A DNA stretch of 64,000 nucleotides. Origin: Tropicimonas isoalkanivorans (GTDB taxonomy: Bacteria; Pseudomonadota; Alphaproteobacteria; Rhodobacterales; Rhodobacteraceae). The position numbers were made by a program, and so were the translations under genes. The notes under the pieces were generated by a model. The model ran no database searches. It saw only the letters and a program-made list of their open reading frames with translations, and was not told where the DNA came from. The first letter of the stretch is position 1. Each line of letters opens with the position of its first letter. The stretch spans positions 62,001 through 126,000 of the forward strand of contig NZ_FOLG01000008.1 of assembly GCF_900112335.1 (NCBI RefSeq), read 5' to 3'. This document shows, piece by piece, positions 46,837 to 55,653 of this stretch.

Positions 46837-49836
46837 ATGACCCCGACTTTCGCACTCGCACTCGACTTCGATGGAATCGCGCTGCTCTATCGCGCGCCGG
46901 CCGGGGATGGCTGGCGAGTTGTGGGCAGCACCGAACTCGACGTTCCCGACCTGGGCAACAAGCTCGGGGAACTTCGCGCCCGAGGGGAGGCCCTCGCGGA
47001 CGATATGCCATTTGCGACCAAGCTTGTGCTGCCGGAGTCCCAGGTGCTGTTCATCGAGGTGCCTGCGGGCGACCCGCAGGGGCGGAGCGATGCGCAGCGA
47101 GCGGCGAAGGCGCTGGAGGGGCGCACGCCCTACACCCTTGATGAACTGGCCTATGATTGGGCACGCGTCGGCAACACGCTCCGGATCGCAGCCGTGGCGC
47201 GTGAAACGCTGGAAGAGGCGGAGGATTTCGCCAGCCTGCATCGCTTCAACCCGGTCAGCTATGTCGCCGTCCCGCCGGAGGGTGCTTTCCCCGGCGAACC
47301 GTTCTTTGGCCCGACAGGACAATCCGCGCAATGGTTGCCCCCCGGCGAGACACCCTACCGGGATGTGAACCCCGTTCGTGTGGTCAACACGCTAAACGCA
47401 GCCGTCGAGGACGCGGAATCCGGGGAGGCATTTGACGCAACAGCGCTTTCAACGGACTGGGTGGAGACGGTCGACGCGGAGTCGGTGACCCATGCCGTCG
47501 AAGAACCGGTCAAAGACGTAGCGGCGATAGAGCCAGCGGATGTCGCGGTGACGACCTCCTCCCCCGAGACGCGGGTGCTGGCAGTTTCCGACGTAGCGGA
47601 ACCGGTAGTGGAGGTGTCAACCGAACCGCAACGTGTCGAGACCGGGTCAGATGCCCTCGACCAGACCGACGTGCCGCTTTCCGAGTCGGTGTCGACAGAA
47701 GCCGTGGAGGCCCCGGAGCCGTCCGACCGGCCAACGCCGGCCGTGCCGATCCAGCATGAAGCGGACGCGGAGGATACGTCGGACGCGCCCGACATTGGGG
47801 AGCGCCCGGAAGATGACCCGGAACAGGCCCCACCCCTAAAATTCCCGCCCGAAGCGGTCGCCGAGGCACCGCGCGCGCCAATCCGGTCCCGTCCGGCCTC
47901 TCCCGTCGCGGCGTCCAAAACACCCGGCTATCCCTCGGTTTCCGCGGGAAGCGCGCCGGTTTCAGGGCCCGTATCCGAGCCGCGATGGACGCCGCCTGGG
48001 GTCAAGCCGGCGCCGAAGCCTGCCAAACAGGGCGATGACACGGAGGTTGCGGCCCTCGCCGCCACCGCTGCCGCAAGTCTGGAGCGCGAGCCGCGGTGGG
48101 GCCGCAGTGGAAGCGCGGAATTGACCACGGTTTTCGGCGCCCGCACCCCACCGGCAAAGCGCGGCCGCGGCAAGGTCATCGGGTTGGCCGTCGGTGCGGC
48201 GTCACTGGCCGGCCTCGTGGCGCTCTGGACCCTCGTGCTGGGCGAGCCACAGCAAGATGGCATTGCGACCGATCCGGCTCGGGAAATCGCACGGACCGAA
48301 AGCGCCTACCTCGACCCGGTTGCACAGATTTCCCCGCCGCCCGCGGAGAGCACGTCAGAGGCGCCCACCGCTGTGGCTCAACCGCCCGAGGCGACCGAAA
48401 GCGCCGGAACGGCCCCACGCCAGCCCGAACTGGACTCCGAGACAGCCAGCCTGCCGGCGAATGAGCCATCGCTAAACGATACCGCGCCGCCAGAGCTGAT
48501 GGCAGATGCGCCGGAGGAGGTGCCGCTCGACGCCGGACGTCCGCCGGAGGGCAATGCGACCGCCGATGTCGCGCCGGATCCGTCCGTCGCCGCCTCCGCC
48601 GTGGCGGACCCGCAGGCTCAACAAACCGGTCCGCTCGATCCCTCGGAAGCGCGCGCGGCCTATGACGCCACGGGCATTTGGCAACGCGCACCAGATACCG
48701 GGTACCTGCCTGAAAACGACACGATCGACGAACTCGAAATCGCTGCGATCGACCCGGAGGTCGTGAATCAGGACGCCTACGCCCTGCCCGACAGCCTGGC
48801 CGAACTCGACCGCCGCCCGCGGCCGCCGACCACGCCGCGCCACCCGGATTCGAAGGCCGAGATCGGCGCGGACGGTCTCGTCGTGCCGACCAAGGAGGGT
48901 GTGCTATCGCCCGGCGGCATCATGATCCACGCCGGCAGCCCCTTCATCATCCCGCCGCGTCGGGCCGAGCCGTCCGAGGAGACGCTGGCCGCCCTCTCAC
49001 CCGACCGTGCGTTGGCCGGTTTCCAACCGAAACGGCGTCCCGGCGACCTGGTGGAGACGACCGAACGGGCCACTCTCGGCGGCCGCACCCGCACCGAACT
49101 GGCCGGCATGCGCCCCCTCCGGCGGCCGCAATCAGCGCAGGAACTCGCGGCAGAACTGACCGCCTCGCAGCGCATGGCCGATGAACAGACGGAGGACGCA
49201 CAGCAGCCGGGGACGGAGAGCGCGGCGTCGGGCGCACCGCAAACGCTGCAGGAAGCGGCGCTTGCGATCGATCTGGAGACAGCCACCCGACGTGCGATCC
49301 CGGCCTCGCCCATGCCGCGCCTGCGACCGGCCAACATCTCGCAGATCGCCGACCGAGCGAAGCGCAACGAGGAAGCGGACCGGCAGCGCATTTTGGCGGC
49401 CGCGCAGGTTGCTCAGGTGGAGGCCGAGGTTCGCGCCAGGGCCGAAGCCCAGGCACGCGCAGAAGCGGAAGCCCAGGCCCGTGCACGCCAAGCTGCCGCC
49501 GACGCCGCCGCTGCTTCAGCAGCCGCTGAAACCAGTTCCAAAGTCGGCCCGGCCGTGCCAAGCCGGTATGCCGCCCGTCCCACGGGCACAACGCCTGCCG
49601 CCGTCGCCCGACGCGCCACGCTGGAGCGGGCGATTGCGCTCAACAAGGTGTCGCTGATCGGCGTCTATGGCTCGTCGAACCAGCGCCGCGCCTTGGTCCG
49701 GTTGCCCTCGGGCAAATACCTGAAGGTCCAGGTGGGCGACCGGCTGGATGGCGGACGCGTCGCTGCCATCGGAAATAACGAACTTCAGTATTCCAAGGGC
49801 GGCCGGTCCGTGACCCTAAAGATGCCGAAAGGCTAG
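46837..49836 (+). CDS. GspL-like / GspC-PilP-like single-pass protein
   Basis: A 999-residue protein. Residues 1-160 resemble the cytoplasmic actin-like domain of GspL/PilM (ALDFDGIALLYRAP, LVLPESQVLFIEVPAGD, EGRTPYTLDELAYDWARVG, VARETLEEAEDFA). A long Ala/Glu/Pro-rich acidic linker follows, then one membrane helix near 450-470 (VIGLAVGAASLAGLVALWTL), another disordered stretch with an Ala/Arg/Glu-rich helix (about 850-900), and a C-terminal beta domain (VSLIGVYGSSNQRRALVRLP, KYLKVQVGDRLDGGRVAAIG) like the homology region of GspC and PilP. No secretion or pilus genes are adjacent. The ATG at 46837 starts the recognisable domain. Confidence 0.7.
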   Translation: MTPTFALALDFDGIALLYRAPAGDGWRVVGSTELDVPDLGNKLGELRARGEALADDMPFATKLVLPESQVLFIEVPAGDPQGRSDAQRAAKALEGRTPYTLDELAYDWARVGNTLRIAAVARETLEEAEDFASLHRFNPVSYVAVPPEGAFPGEPFFGPTGQSAQWLPPGETPYRDVNPVRVVNTLNAAVEDAESGEAFDATALSTDWVETVDAESVTHAVEEPVKDVAAIEPADVAVTTSSPETRVLAVSDVAEPVVEVSTEPQRVETGSDALDQTDVPLSESVSTEAVEAPEPSDRPTPAVPIQHEADAEDTSDAPDIGERPEDDPEQAPPLKFPPEAVAEAPRAPIRSRPASPVAASKTPGYPSVSAGSAPVSGPVSEPRWTPPGVKPAPKPAKQGDDTEVAALAATAAASLEREPRWGRSGSAELTTVFGARTPPAKRGRGKVIGLAVGAASLAGLVALWTLVLGEPQQDGIATDPAREIARTESAYLDPVAQISPPPAESTSEAPTAVAQPPEATESAGTAPRQPELDSETASLPANEPSLNDTAPPELMADAPEEVPLDAGRPPEGNATADVAPDPSVAASAVADPQAQQTGPLDPSEARAAYDATGIWQRAPDTGYLPENDTIDELEIAAIDPEVVNQDAYALPDSLAELDRRPRPPTTPRHPDSKAEIGADGLVVPTKEGVLSPGGIMIHAGSPFIIPPRRAEPSEETLAALSPDRALAGFQPKRRPGDLVETTERATLGGRTRTELAGMRPLRRPQSAQELAAELTASQRMADEQTEDAQQPGTESAASGAPQTLQEAALAIDLETATRRAIPASPMPRLRPANISQIADRAKRNEEADRQRILAAAQVAQVEAEVRARAEAQARAEAEAQARARQAAADAAAASAAAETSSKVGPAVPSRYAARPTGTTPAAVARRATLERAIALNKVSLIGVYGSSNQRRALVRLPSGKYLKVQVGDRLDGGRVAAIGNNELQYSKGGRSVTLKMPKG

Positions 49837-50001
49837 CGGCGGCGAGCGGCTTGGCGCCCCGCAAACGCCTTGCCGCCTCGCCAAGCGCCTGGCGTGCGTG
49901 GACACCCGTGCGCGTCCCGGGATAGGTCTGGAGATGGATGAGCGCCGGAAGGTCCAGCCCAAAAGCGGCTGGCCGCCGGTTTCGAGCAGAGAGGACGGAC
50001 G

Positions 50002-51942
50002 ATGGAAGGCTTCTTCGACGAGGCGACGATCCTTCTGGGAGCCGCCGTCATCGGCGTTCCGCTTGCCGCCCGCCTCGGACTTGGCTCGGTTTTGGGCTAT
50101 CTGCTTGCCGGCATCGCGATCGGTCCCGCCCTCCACCTGCTCGGTGTCGATGCCGAAACCCTGCGCCACTATGCCGAATTCGGCGTGGTCATGATGCTGT
50201 TTCTGATCGGTCTGGAACTGGAGCCGCGTATCCTCTGGGAGATGCGGGACAAGCTGATCGGTATGGGCGGAATGCAGATCGGCCTGACGACCATGGCCAT
50301 CGCGGTCCTTTCCATGCTCATGGGCGAGACGTTTTACATGTCGCTCGCCATTGGCCTCATCCTGGCCCTGTCGTCGACGGCGATCGTCCTGCAGACACTG
50401 TCAGAAAAGGGGTTGATGAAGTCCCATGGTGGAAAAGCCACGTTCTCGGTGCTTCTGACCCAGGATATCGCGGTAATTCCGATGCTGGCGCTGATGCCGC
50501 TACTCGCGATGGCGCCAACCCCGCACCTGGACGCCACCGGCGCAATCCAACGCACCGGTGCCCATGCGGAGGCCGCCGCAGCGGCGGAGGAGATCCACCT
50601 GTCCCTGATCGAGGGGCTCGCTGGCTGGCAGGCGACCCTCGTCATCGTTGCCGTGATCGCGGCGGTGATCGTGGGCGGCACATATCTCTCCTCTCCGCTC
50701 TTTCGCTTCGTTCACATGGCGCGGCTGCGGGAGATCCACACCGCGACGGCACTGCTGATCGTCTTCGGGCTGGCCTTCCTGATGGCGCTGATCGGCCTGT
50801 CGCCCGCGCTTGGCGCGTTTCTGGGTGGCGTGGTGCTCGCCTCCAGTGAGTTTCGGCATGAACTGGAAGCGAATATCGAACCGTTCAAGGGCCTGCTGCT
50901 CGGCGTCTTCTTCATGTCTGTCGGGGCGGGGATCGATTTCAACGTGATGATTGAAAACGTCGGCACGGTCCTCGGGCTGACGCTGCTGCTTGTTGTGACC
51001 AAGGGCGCCATCCTGCTCGTGCTCGCGAGGCTTTTTGCTTTGCGTGGGCGGGATCGCTGGCTCTTTACCCTGGGACTGGCGCAGGCCGGAGAATTCGGGT
51101 TCGTGCTGATTTCCTTCTGCCTGCAGGAGGACGTCCTTCCCGACCGGCTGGCGCAGAAACTGCTGCTGGTCGTGGCGCTATCGATGCTGCTCACGCCGTT
51201 GCTCTTCATTCTCTACGACTGGATCGCGCACCGCCTCGGCGATCACACAGCCGCGACGGATGTGCACCGCAAGCACGACGAGATCGATGAGCAGGCCGCG
51301 ATCATCATTGCCGGCACGGGGCGGTTCGGTCAGGTTGTGAACCGGATGGTGCAGATGGGCGGGCTGAAATGCACCGTGCTTGATCACGACCTCGCCGCAA
51401 TCGAATTGATGCGGAAGTTCGGGTTCAAGGCGTTTTACGGAGACCCCACCCGGCCGGTGCTCCTCCACGCCGCGGGCCTAAAGACCGCCCGCGTGCTGGT
51501 GGCGGCCCTCGATGATAGACACGCAACAACGCGGTTGGTGAAGTACGCGCGGTCGCAACGTCCCGACATTCACATCGTCGCCCGGGCGCAGGATCGGGTT
51601 CATGTCTACGAGCTTTACCAAGCGGGGGCCGACGACATCGTGCGGGAGATGTTCGACAGCTCGCTTCGGGCGGCGCGGTATGTGCTGGAGAACATGGACT
51701 TCTCAGAGTTCGAGGCTGCCGAGATCGAACGGGCTTTCTACAAGCACGACCGGATGACCCTGCGCGAACTGGCGCCCCTCTGGGATCCGGCGAAGCCGCT
51801 ACGGGACAATCCCGACTATCTCGCGCGAGCCCGGGAACTCAATCGCGTGCTGGAGACGGCCTTCGTTACCGCTCTGGAGGCGCAGGACGAAGAGAATCGT
51901 ACGACCGACACGCCCTCCACGAAGCCCAAGACTGTGGATTGA
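50002..51942 (+). CDS. CPA2-type (KefB/KefC-like) cation:proton antiporter
   Basis: A 646-residue membrane protein. About twelve hydrophobic segments (residues 1-390) include VLGYLLAGIAIGPAL, FGVVMMLFLIGLELEPRILW and SSTAIVLQTLSEKGLM, standard for the CPA2 antiporter fold. A cytoplasmic TrkA-N domain follows, with IIIAGTGRFGQVVNRMVQMG near 432 as its NAD-binding loop. The layout fits potassium efflux. No glutathione-responsive KefF/KefG partner is adjacent, so gating is unknown. Its 3' end is followed by a palindrome and a hairpin module. Confidence 0.92.
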   Translation: MEGFFDEATILLGAAVIGVPLAARLGLGSVLGYLLAGIAIGPALHLLGVDAETLRHYAEFGVVMMLFLIGLELEPRILWEMRDKLIGMGGMQIGLTTMAIAVLSMLMGETFYMSLAIGLILALSSTAIVLQTLSEKGLMKSHGGKATFSVLLTQDIAVIPMLALMPLLAMAPTPHLDATGAIQRTGAHAEAAAAAEEIHLSLIEGLAGWQATLVIVAVIAAVIVGGTYLSSPLFRFVHMARLREIHTATALLIVFGLAFLMALIGLSPALGAFLGGVVLASSEFRHELEANIEPFKGLLLGVFFMSVGAGIDFNVMIENVGTVLGLTLLLVVTKGAILLVLARLFALRGRDRWLFTLGLAQAGEFGFVLISFCLQEDVLPDRLAQKLLLVVALSMLLTPLLFILYDWIAHRLGDHTAATDVHRKHDEIDEQAAIIIAGTGRFGQVVNRMVQMGGLKCTVLDHDLAAIELMRKFGFKAFYGDPTRPVLLHAAGLKTARVLVAALDDRHATTRLVKYARSQRPDIHIVARAQDRVHVYELYQAGADDIVREMFDSSLRAARYVLENMDFSEFEAAEIERAFYKHDRMTLRELAPLWDPAKPLRDNPDYLARARELNRVLETAFVTALEAQDEENRTTDTPSTKPKTVD

Positions 51943-51971
51943 AGCGGCAAGGCGCTCCCGCCCGTCGCGGA

Positions 51972-52050
51972 TGCATCTGCAGATGCACCCTCGCCGGTTG
52001 GGCCGGGCCGCGCGCGTTCCGCGCGCGGGCGATTTTTCAGCCGAAAAAAC
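51972..52050. terminator. Palindrome plus two-hairpin repeat module between antiporter and cobT
   Basis: A perfect 16-base palindrome TGCATCTGCAGATGCA spans 51972-51987. The repeat GGTTGGGCCGGGC (from 51996), a CGCGCGCG / CGCGCGCG hairpin (about 52010-52027) and GATTTTTC / GAAAAAAC (52031-52050) follow. The second part repeats the element at 7287-7341. The site separates two converging genes, so bidirectional termination is likely. Confidence 0.6.
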
Positions 52051-52093
52051 GTGCCTCCGGCGGGGATATTTTCAGACACAAGAAGGCCTGAGG

Positions 52094-53116
52094 TCAGGCT
52101 TCGGACACGCCAGCCTCGCCAAAGGTGGCCATGCCGGAATGGCAAGCGATCGCCCCTTTCAACACCCCGATCGCGAGGGCTGCGCCGGTGCCTTCACCCA
52201 GGCGCAAACCGAGGCTGAGCAACGGCACCTTGTTGAGCCGCGAAAGAAGTGCCGCATGCGCTCCTTCGGCAGAAACGTGGCCGGCGACCGCGTGATCCAA
52301 CGTACCGGGTGCTGCCGCTTCCAGCACCGCCGCGGAGGCGCAGCAGATGAAGCCGTCAAGGATCACCGGAACGCGGTGGTGACGCGCGGCCAGGATCGCG
52401 CCTGCCATCGCGGCCAGCTCGCGTCCTCCGAGGCAGCGCAGCACATCCAGCGGGTCGTCGAGCGCATCGCTGTGCAGCGCCAGACCGGCGTCGACGACGG
52501 CACGTTTGCGGGACAGCGCCTCATCGGTTACACCGGTGCCGCGGCCCACCCAGATCTCCGCACCGCCGCCATAGAGCGCGGCGGCCACCGCAGCCGCAGT
52601 CGTCGTATTGCCGATCCCCATTTCGCCCGTCACCAAGACGCCAGCCGCTGGGTTCACGGCCTGCCATCCGGCAGCCATCGCGGCCACGAACTCCTCTTCG
52701 TCCATCGCGGGGCCTTCGGTGAAATCTCCCGTTGGCCGGTCCAGATCCAGCTCAACAACGTCCATCGACGCGCCGAAGGTGTCCGCCAATTGGTTGATCG
52801 CAGCGCCACCGGCGCGGAAGTTGGCCACCATCTGGACCGTCACCTCCGGTGGAAACGCCGAGACCCCACGTGCCGCAACCCCGTGGTTTCCGGCGAACAC
52901 GATCACCTGAGGCTCCGCCATCTCGGGCCGTGCGTCTCCCCGCCAGCCGGCGTACCAGATTGCCAGATCTTCCAGCCGCGACAGAGCCCCGGGCGGCTTT
53001 GTAAGGGCTGCGTTGCGGGCCTGTGCGCCCTCGACCGCCGCCGAGTCCGGCTGCGGCAGATCGGTCAGCGCTTCACGGATACCTTGGATATCGGAAAAGG
53101 GAGGTGTGGATGTCAT
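52094..53116 (-). CDS. cobT: Nicotinate-nucleotide-dimethylbenzimidazole phosphoribosyltransferase
   Basis: A 340-residue enzyme that makes alpha-ribazole-5'-phosphate, the lower ligand precursor of B12. [20 protein letters not shown] near 42, [19 protein letters not shown] near 71, [19 protein letters not shown] near 160 and the C-terminal [19 protein letters not shown] with the catalytic Glu are all present. It is divergent from cobS, 71 bp apart. Confidence 0.96.
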   Translation of the reverse strand: MTSTPPFSDIQGIREALTDLPQPDSAAVEGAQARNAALTKPPGALSRLEDLAIWYAGWRGDARPEMAEPQVIVFAGNHGVAARGVSAFPPEVTVQMVANFRAGGAAINQLADTFGASMDVVELDLDRPTGDFTEGPAMDEEEFVAAMAAGWQAVNPAAGVLVTGEMGIGNTTTAAAVAAALYGGGAEIWVGRGTGVTDEALSRKRAVVDAGLALHSDALDDPLDVLRCLGGRELAAMAGAILAARHHRVPVILDGFICCASAAVLEAAAPGTLDHAVAGHVSAEGAHAALLSRLNKVPLLSLGLRLGEGTGAALAIGVLKGAIACHSGMATFGEAGVSEA

Positions 53117-53187
53117 CTTTCGCCTCAGACTTGTTTCCCCGCTTCTGCGCGCATATGCCCGCGCCTACAAGAGCTTGCGAGCCGAAG

Positions 53188-53943
53188 ATGACATCACGCC
53201 CCACCCCGCTTCTCGACATCGCCCTAGCGACTGCGTTGCTGACGCGCTTGCCGATCCCGGTGCCACCGGATTACGCCGCGACACGCGGCGCGGGGGCGGC
53301 CTGGGCCTACCCTCTCGCAGGCGTCCCGGTGGCAGCAGCCGCTGGGATACTCGCGTGGGTCGGAATGCACCTCGGCCTTCCTGCGGCCACCACGGCGGGT
53401 CTCGTAATCGTGGTGCAGGTCGTGCTGACGGGGGCTATGCATGAGGACGGCCTGGCGGACACAGCGGACGGCCTCTGGGGGGGGTGGTCGCGGGAGCGCC
53501 GGCTCGAAATCATGAAGGACAGCCGAATCGGCAGCTATGGCGTCATGGCGCTGATCCTGTCTGTCGGCCTGCGGTGGAGCGCGCTGTCTGCGCTCGGCTC
53601 CGCAATGCTGCCCACGTTGATTGCCGTGGCGCTCATCAGCCGCGCTACCATGATCGGGACCATGACCATTCTGCCGAATGCCCGAGCCGACGGACTGTCG
53701 AAGTCCATCGGACGTCCCGGCCCAAGGTCTTTTCTCGTCGCGGCAGTGGTGGCATCGGCACTCTCAATGCTCACGACAGGAGGCATGACTTTCGCCCTGA
53801 TAGCGTCGGCGACTCTGGCAGCCCTCGGCTTGGGGGCGATTGCGCGCGCTAAGATCGGCGGGCAGACGGGCGACATCCTCGGGGCCACGCAGCAGGTCTC
53901 CGAAATCGCCGCACTCGCGACCGCCGCTACCTTGACTCAATAG
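53188..53943 (+). CDS. cobS: Adenosylcobinamide-GDP ribazoletransferase (cobalamin synthase)
   Basis: A 251-residue membrane enzyme that joins adenosylcobinamide-GDP and alpha-ribazole in the final assembly of cobalamin. LLTRLPIPVP near residue 18, AAWAYPLAGVPVA near 38, and the metal-binding HEDGLADTADGLWGG near 85 with EIMKDSRIGSYGVMA are family hallmarks. About six hydrophobic segments are present. I chose ATG 53188, which starts the conserved sequence. No riboswitch is seen in the short cobT-cobS gap. Confidence 0.95.
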   Translation: MTSRPTPLLDIALATALLTRLPIPVPPDYAATRGAGAAWAYPLAGVPVAAAAGILAWVGMHLGLPAATTAGLVIVVQVVLTGAMHEDGLADTADGLWGGWSRERRLEIMKDSRIGSYGVMALILSVGLRWSALSALGSAMLPTLIAVALISRATMIGTMTILPNARADGLSKSIGRPGPRSFLVAAVVASALSMLTTGGMTFALIASATLAALGLGAIARAKIGGQTGDILGATQQVSEIAALATAATLTQ

Positions 53944-54014
53944 CAGTCTTCGGAGCGGTTGCGTCGCTGAGGGCTTGAACGGATCTCATGCTCACGGACG
54001 GTGATAAACCGAAT

Positions 54015-54043
54015 GAAAAAAAGGGGGCCGTTGTCTGGCCCCC
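54015..54043 (-). terminator. Intrinsic terminator of carD
   Basis: On the coding strand GGGGGCC pairs with GGCCCCC around a seven-base loop and is followed by eight Ts. It lies 28 bp past the carD stop. Confidence 0.92.
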
Positions 54044-54070
54044 TCGGAATACCTCACGATGATGAAACCC

Positions 54071-54580
54071 TCAGGCCGCGCGGCCGACGAGGACGGCATC
54101 CACCTTTTTCTGCGCGTCGGTTTCGCCTACGCCGGAAACAGCCGCGACTTCGCGGGTCAGTCGCTCAAGCGCCGCCTCGTACAGCTGGCGTTCCGAATAG
54201 GACTGCTCGCGCTGGTCGTCGGTGCGATGTAGGTCGCGGACGACTTCGGCGATGGCGATCAGATCGCCGGAATTGATCTTCTGCTCGTATTCCTGAGCCC
54301 GGCGAGACCACATCGCGCGCTTGACCTTGGCCTTGCCTTTCAGCGTGGTCATCGCCTTGGACACCACATCGGGCGAACTCAGGCTGCGCATCCCGACTTC
54401 GCTGGCCTTGTGGGTCGGCACGCGCAGGGTCATCTTGTCCTTCTCGAAGGAGATGACAAAGAGTTCCAACGAAAGTCCGGCAATCTCTTGCTCTTCGATC
54501 GAAATAATTTGCCCGACGCCATGCGCCGGGTACACAACATAATCGTTCGGGCGGAACTCGGATTTTTTTGTTTTAGTCAT
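54071..54580 (-). CDS. carD: CarD-family RNA polymerase-binding regulator
   Basis: A 169-residue transcription factor that binds the RNA polymerase beta subunit and stabilises open complexes, especially at rRNA promoters. The N-terminal Tudor-like domain opens RPNDYVVYPAHGVGQIISIE, and the C-terminal helical region contains VKRAMWSRRAQEYEQKINSG with the conserved Trp. SD GAGGGG is five bases before the ATG. It has its own promoter and a structured leader, described separately, and a strong terminator. Confidence 0.95.
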   Translation of the reverse strand: MTKTKKSEFRPNDYVVYPAHGVGQIISIEEQEIAGLSLELFVISFEKDKMTLRVPTHKASEVGMRSLSSPDVVSKAMTTLKGKAKVKRAMWSRRAQEYEQKINSGDLIAIAEVVRDLHRTDDQREQSYSERQLYEAALERLTREVAAVSGVGETDAQKKVDAVLVGRAA

Positions 54581-54726
54581 ATGAACCCCTCGAAAGAGAC
54601 GCCGGAGGCCACAAAAAACAGCGCTGGAAAGGAGGTTTTCCAGCGTGGTTTGCTACAGGGCGCTATCGGTTCGCCATCGCGGCGATCAAGTCCCGATGGC
54701 GGGCTTCAGGCGTCAATCATCATCGT
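54581..54726 (-). promoter_or_regulatory. Structured carD leader with terminator-like hairpin
   Basis: The predicted 5' leader of about 146 bases contains two stems. The first is CGCCATCG / CGATGGCG (54701-54672). The second is a nine-base stem CGCTGGAAA / TTTCCAGCG (54645-54622) whose loop is ACCTCC, followed by TTTTTT (54618-54613), the form of an intrinsic terminator. It ends 33 bases before the carD ATG. The loop with its flanking bases matches the anti-Shine-Dalgarno sequence of 16S rRNA. It could be an attenuator, release a small RNA of about 110 bases, or merely end fdxA transcripts. Confidence 0.55.
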
Positions 54727-54732
54727 TCGATC

Positions 54733-54760
54733 AATATAGCAAATCGATACAGAATTTCAA
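54733..54760 (-). promoter_or_regulatory. carD promoter
   Basis: A -35 TTGAAA (54760-54755), a 16-base spacer and a -10 TATATT (54738-54733) form a good sigma-70 promoter pointing towards carD, with a start expected near 54726. It stands out in an otherwise GC-rich window. Confidence 0.75.
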
Positions 54761-54879
54761 CGTTCCCCGCCGCAGCGCAGCAGGAAACGTGAAGATTCCC
54801 CGACGTCAATCGGCGGAAACCTGCGGAAAAGTTATGCTATCTGGGGGGCCGACATCCATTCGACGGCGCCACCAGGGTG

Positions 54880-55215
54880 TCAGCCGCCCTCACCCGGCGA
54901 TTCGGAGAAGAGGTCCATCTTGCCGGGTTTGCCGTCCATCTCTTCCGCGCCCGGCAGTGGGTCCTTCTTGGTCACGATCACGGGCCAGAGTTCGGAATAC
55001 TTGCGATTGAACTCCACCCACTTCTCCATTTCGGGTTCGGTGTCGGGGCGGATGGCGTCTGCGGGGCACTCGGGTTCGCACACGCCGCAGTCGATGCACT
55101 CATCCGGATGGATCACCAGGAAGTTCTCGCCCTCGTAGAAGCAGTCCACAGGACACACCTCGACGCAGTCGGTGTATTTGCAGGCGATGCAGTTTTCCGT
55201 GACGACATAAGTCAT
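54880..55215 (-). CDS. fdxA: Seven-iron ferredoxin FdxA
   Basis: A 111-residue electron carrier with one [3Fe-4S] and one [4Fe-4S] cluster. Cysteines are arranged as [20 protein letters not shown] near residue 8 and [13 protein letters not shown] near 39, as in Azotobacter-type FdxA. The acidic C-terminal half ([18 protein letters not shown]) is standard. It lies 48 bp after the S4 gene on the same strand, so it may share that transcript. Confidence 0.96.
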   Translation of the reverse strand: MTYVVTENCIACKYTDCVEVCPVDCFYEGENFLVIHPDECIDCGVCEPECPADAIRPDTEPEMEKWVEFNRKYSELWPVIVTKKDPLPGAEEMDGKPGKMDLFSESPGEGG

Positions 55216-55263
55216 TGGTACGCTCCGGATCGAGTTGGGAGTGACCTATCCGCTCGAAGCGGC

Positions 55264-55638
55264 CTATTCAAGCGGCCCCGGGCGGGAATTGGCAAGTTGG
55301 CGGCGTTCTTTTTTGGTTGGCCGCGGACCACCCCGTGCGAGCGGGCTTTGCGCAGGCTGGGTTTCAGGGGGTGAAAGGTCTTCGTAGAGCGACTGTGCTT
55401 CGGGCGCGGGCCCGCGTCGCTCTCCGAGCGCCACGATCCGCACCACCCGGATTGCACGACCTTGGGGAAAGGTCAGCACGTCCCCGGGTACGATGGCGCG
55501 TGCAGGCTTGGAGATGCGCACCGAATTGACGCGCACCTTCCCCTCGGCGACCTGGCGGGCCGCGAGGCTGCGGGTCTTGAAGAACCGCGCCTGCCACAGC
55601 CACTTGTCGATACGCAGGGACGCAGCGGCATCAGCCAT
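55264..55638 (-). CDS. S4-domain RNA-binding protein (HslR-like)
   Basis: A 124-residue protein. The S4 fold covers about residues 8-60: SLRIDKWLWQARFFKTRSLA then RQVAEGKVRVNSVRISKPAR. The basic C-terminal tail (GGPRPTKKERRQLAN) is typical of HslR-type proteins, which in E. coli rescue stalled 50S subunits carrying a nascent chain. It starts 15 bp after the helicase stop, so the two RNA-binding proteins are made together. Confidence 0.92.
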   Translation of the reverse strand: MADAAASLRIDKWLWQARFFKTRSLAARQVAEGKVRVNSVRISKPARAIVPGDVLTFPQGRAIRVVRIVALGERRGPAPEAQSLYEDLSPPETQPAQSPLARGGPRPTKKERRQLANSRPGPLE

Positions 55639-55653
55639 GCGCGGCTCGCCCGG

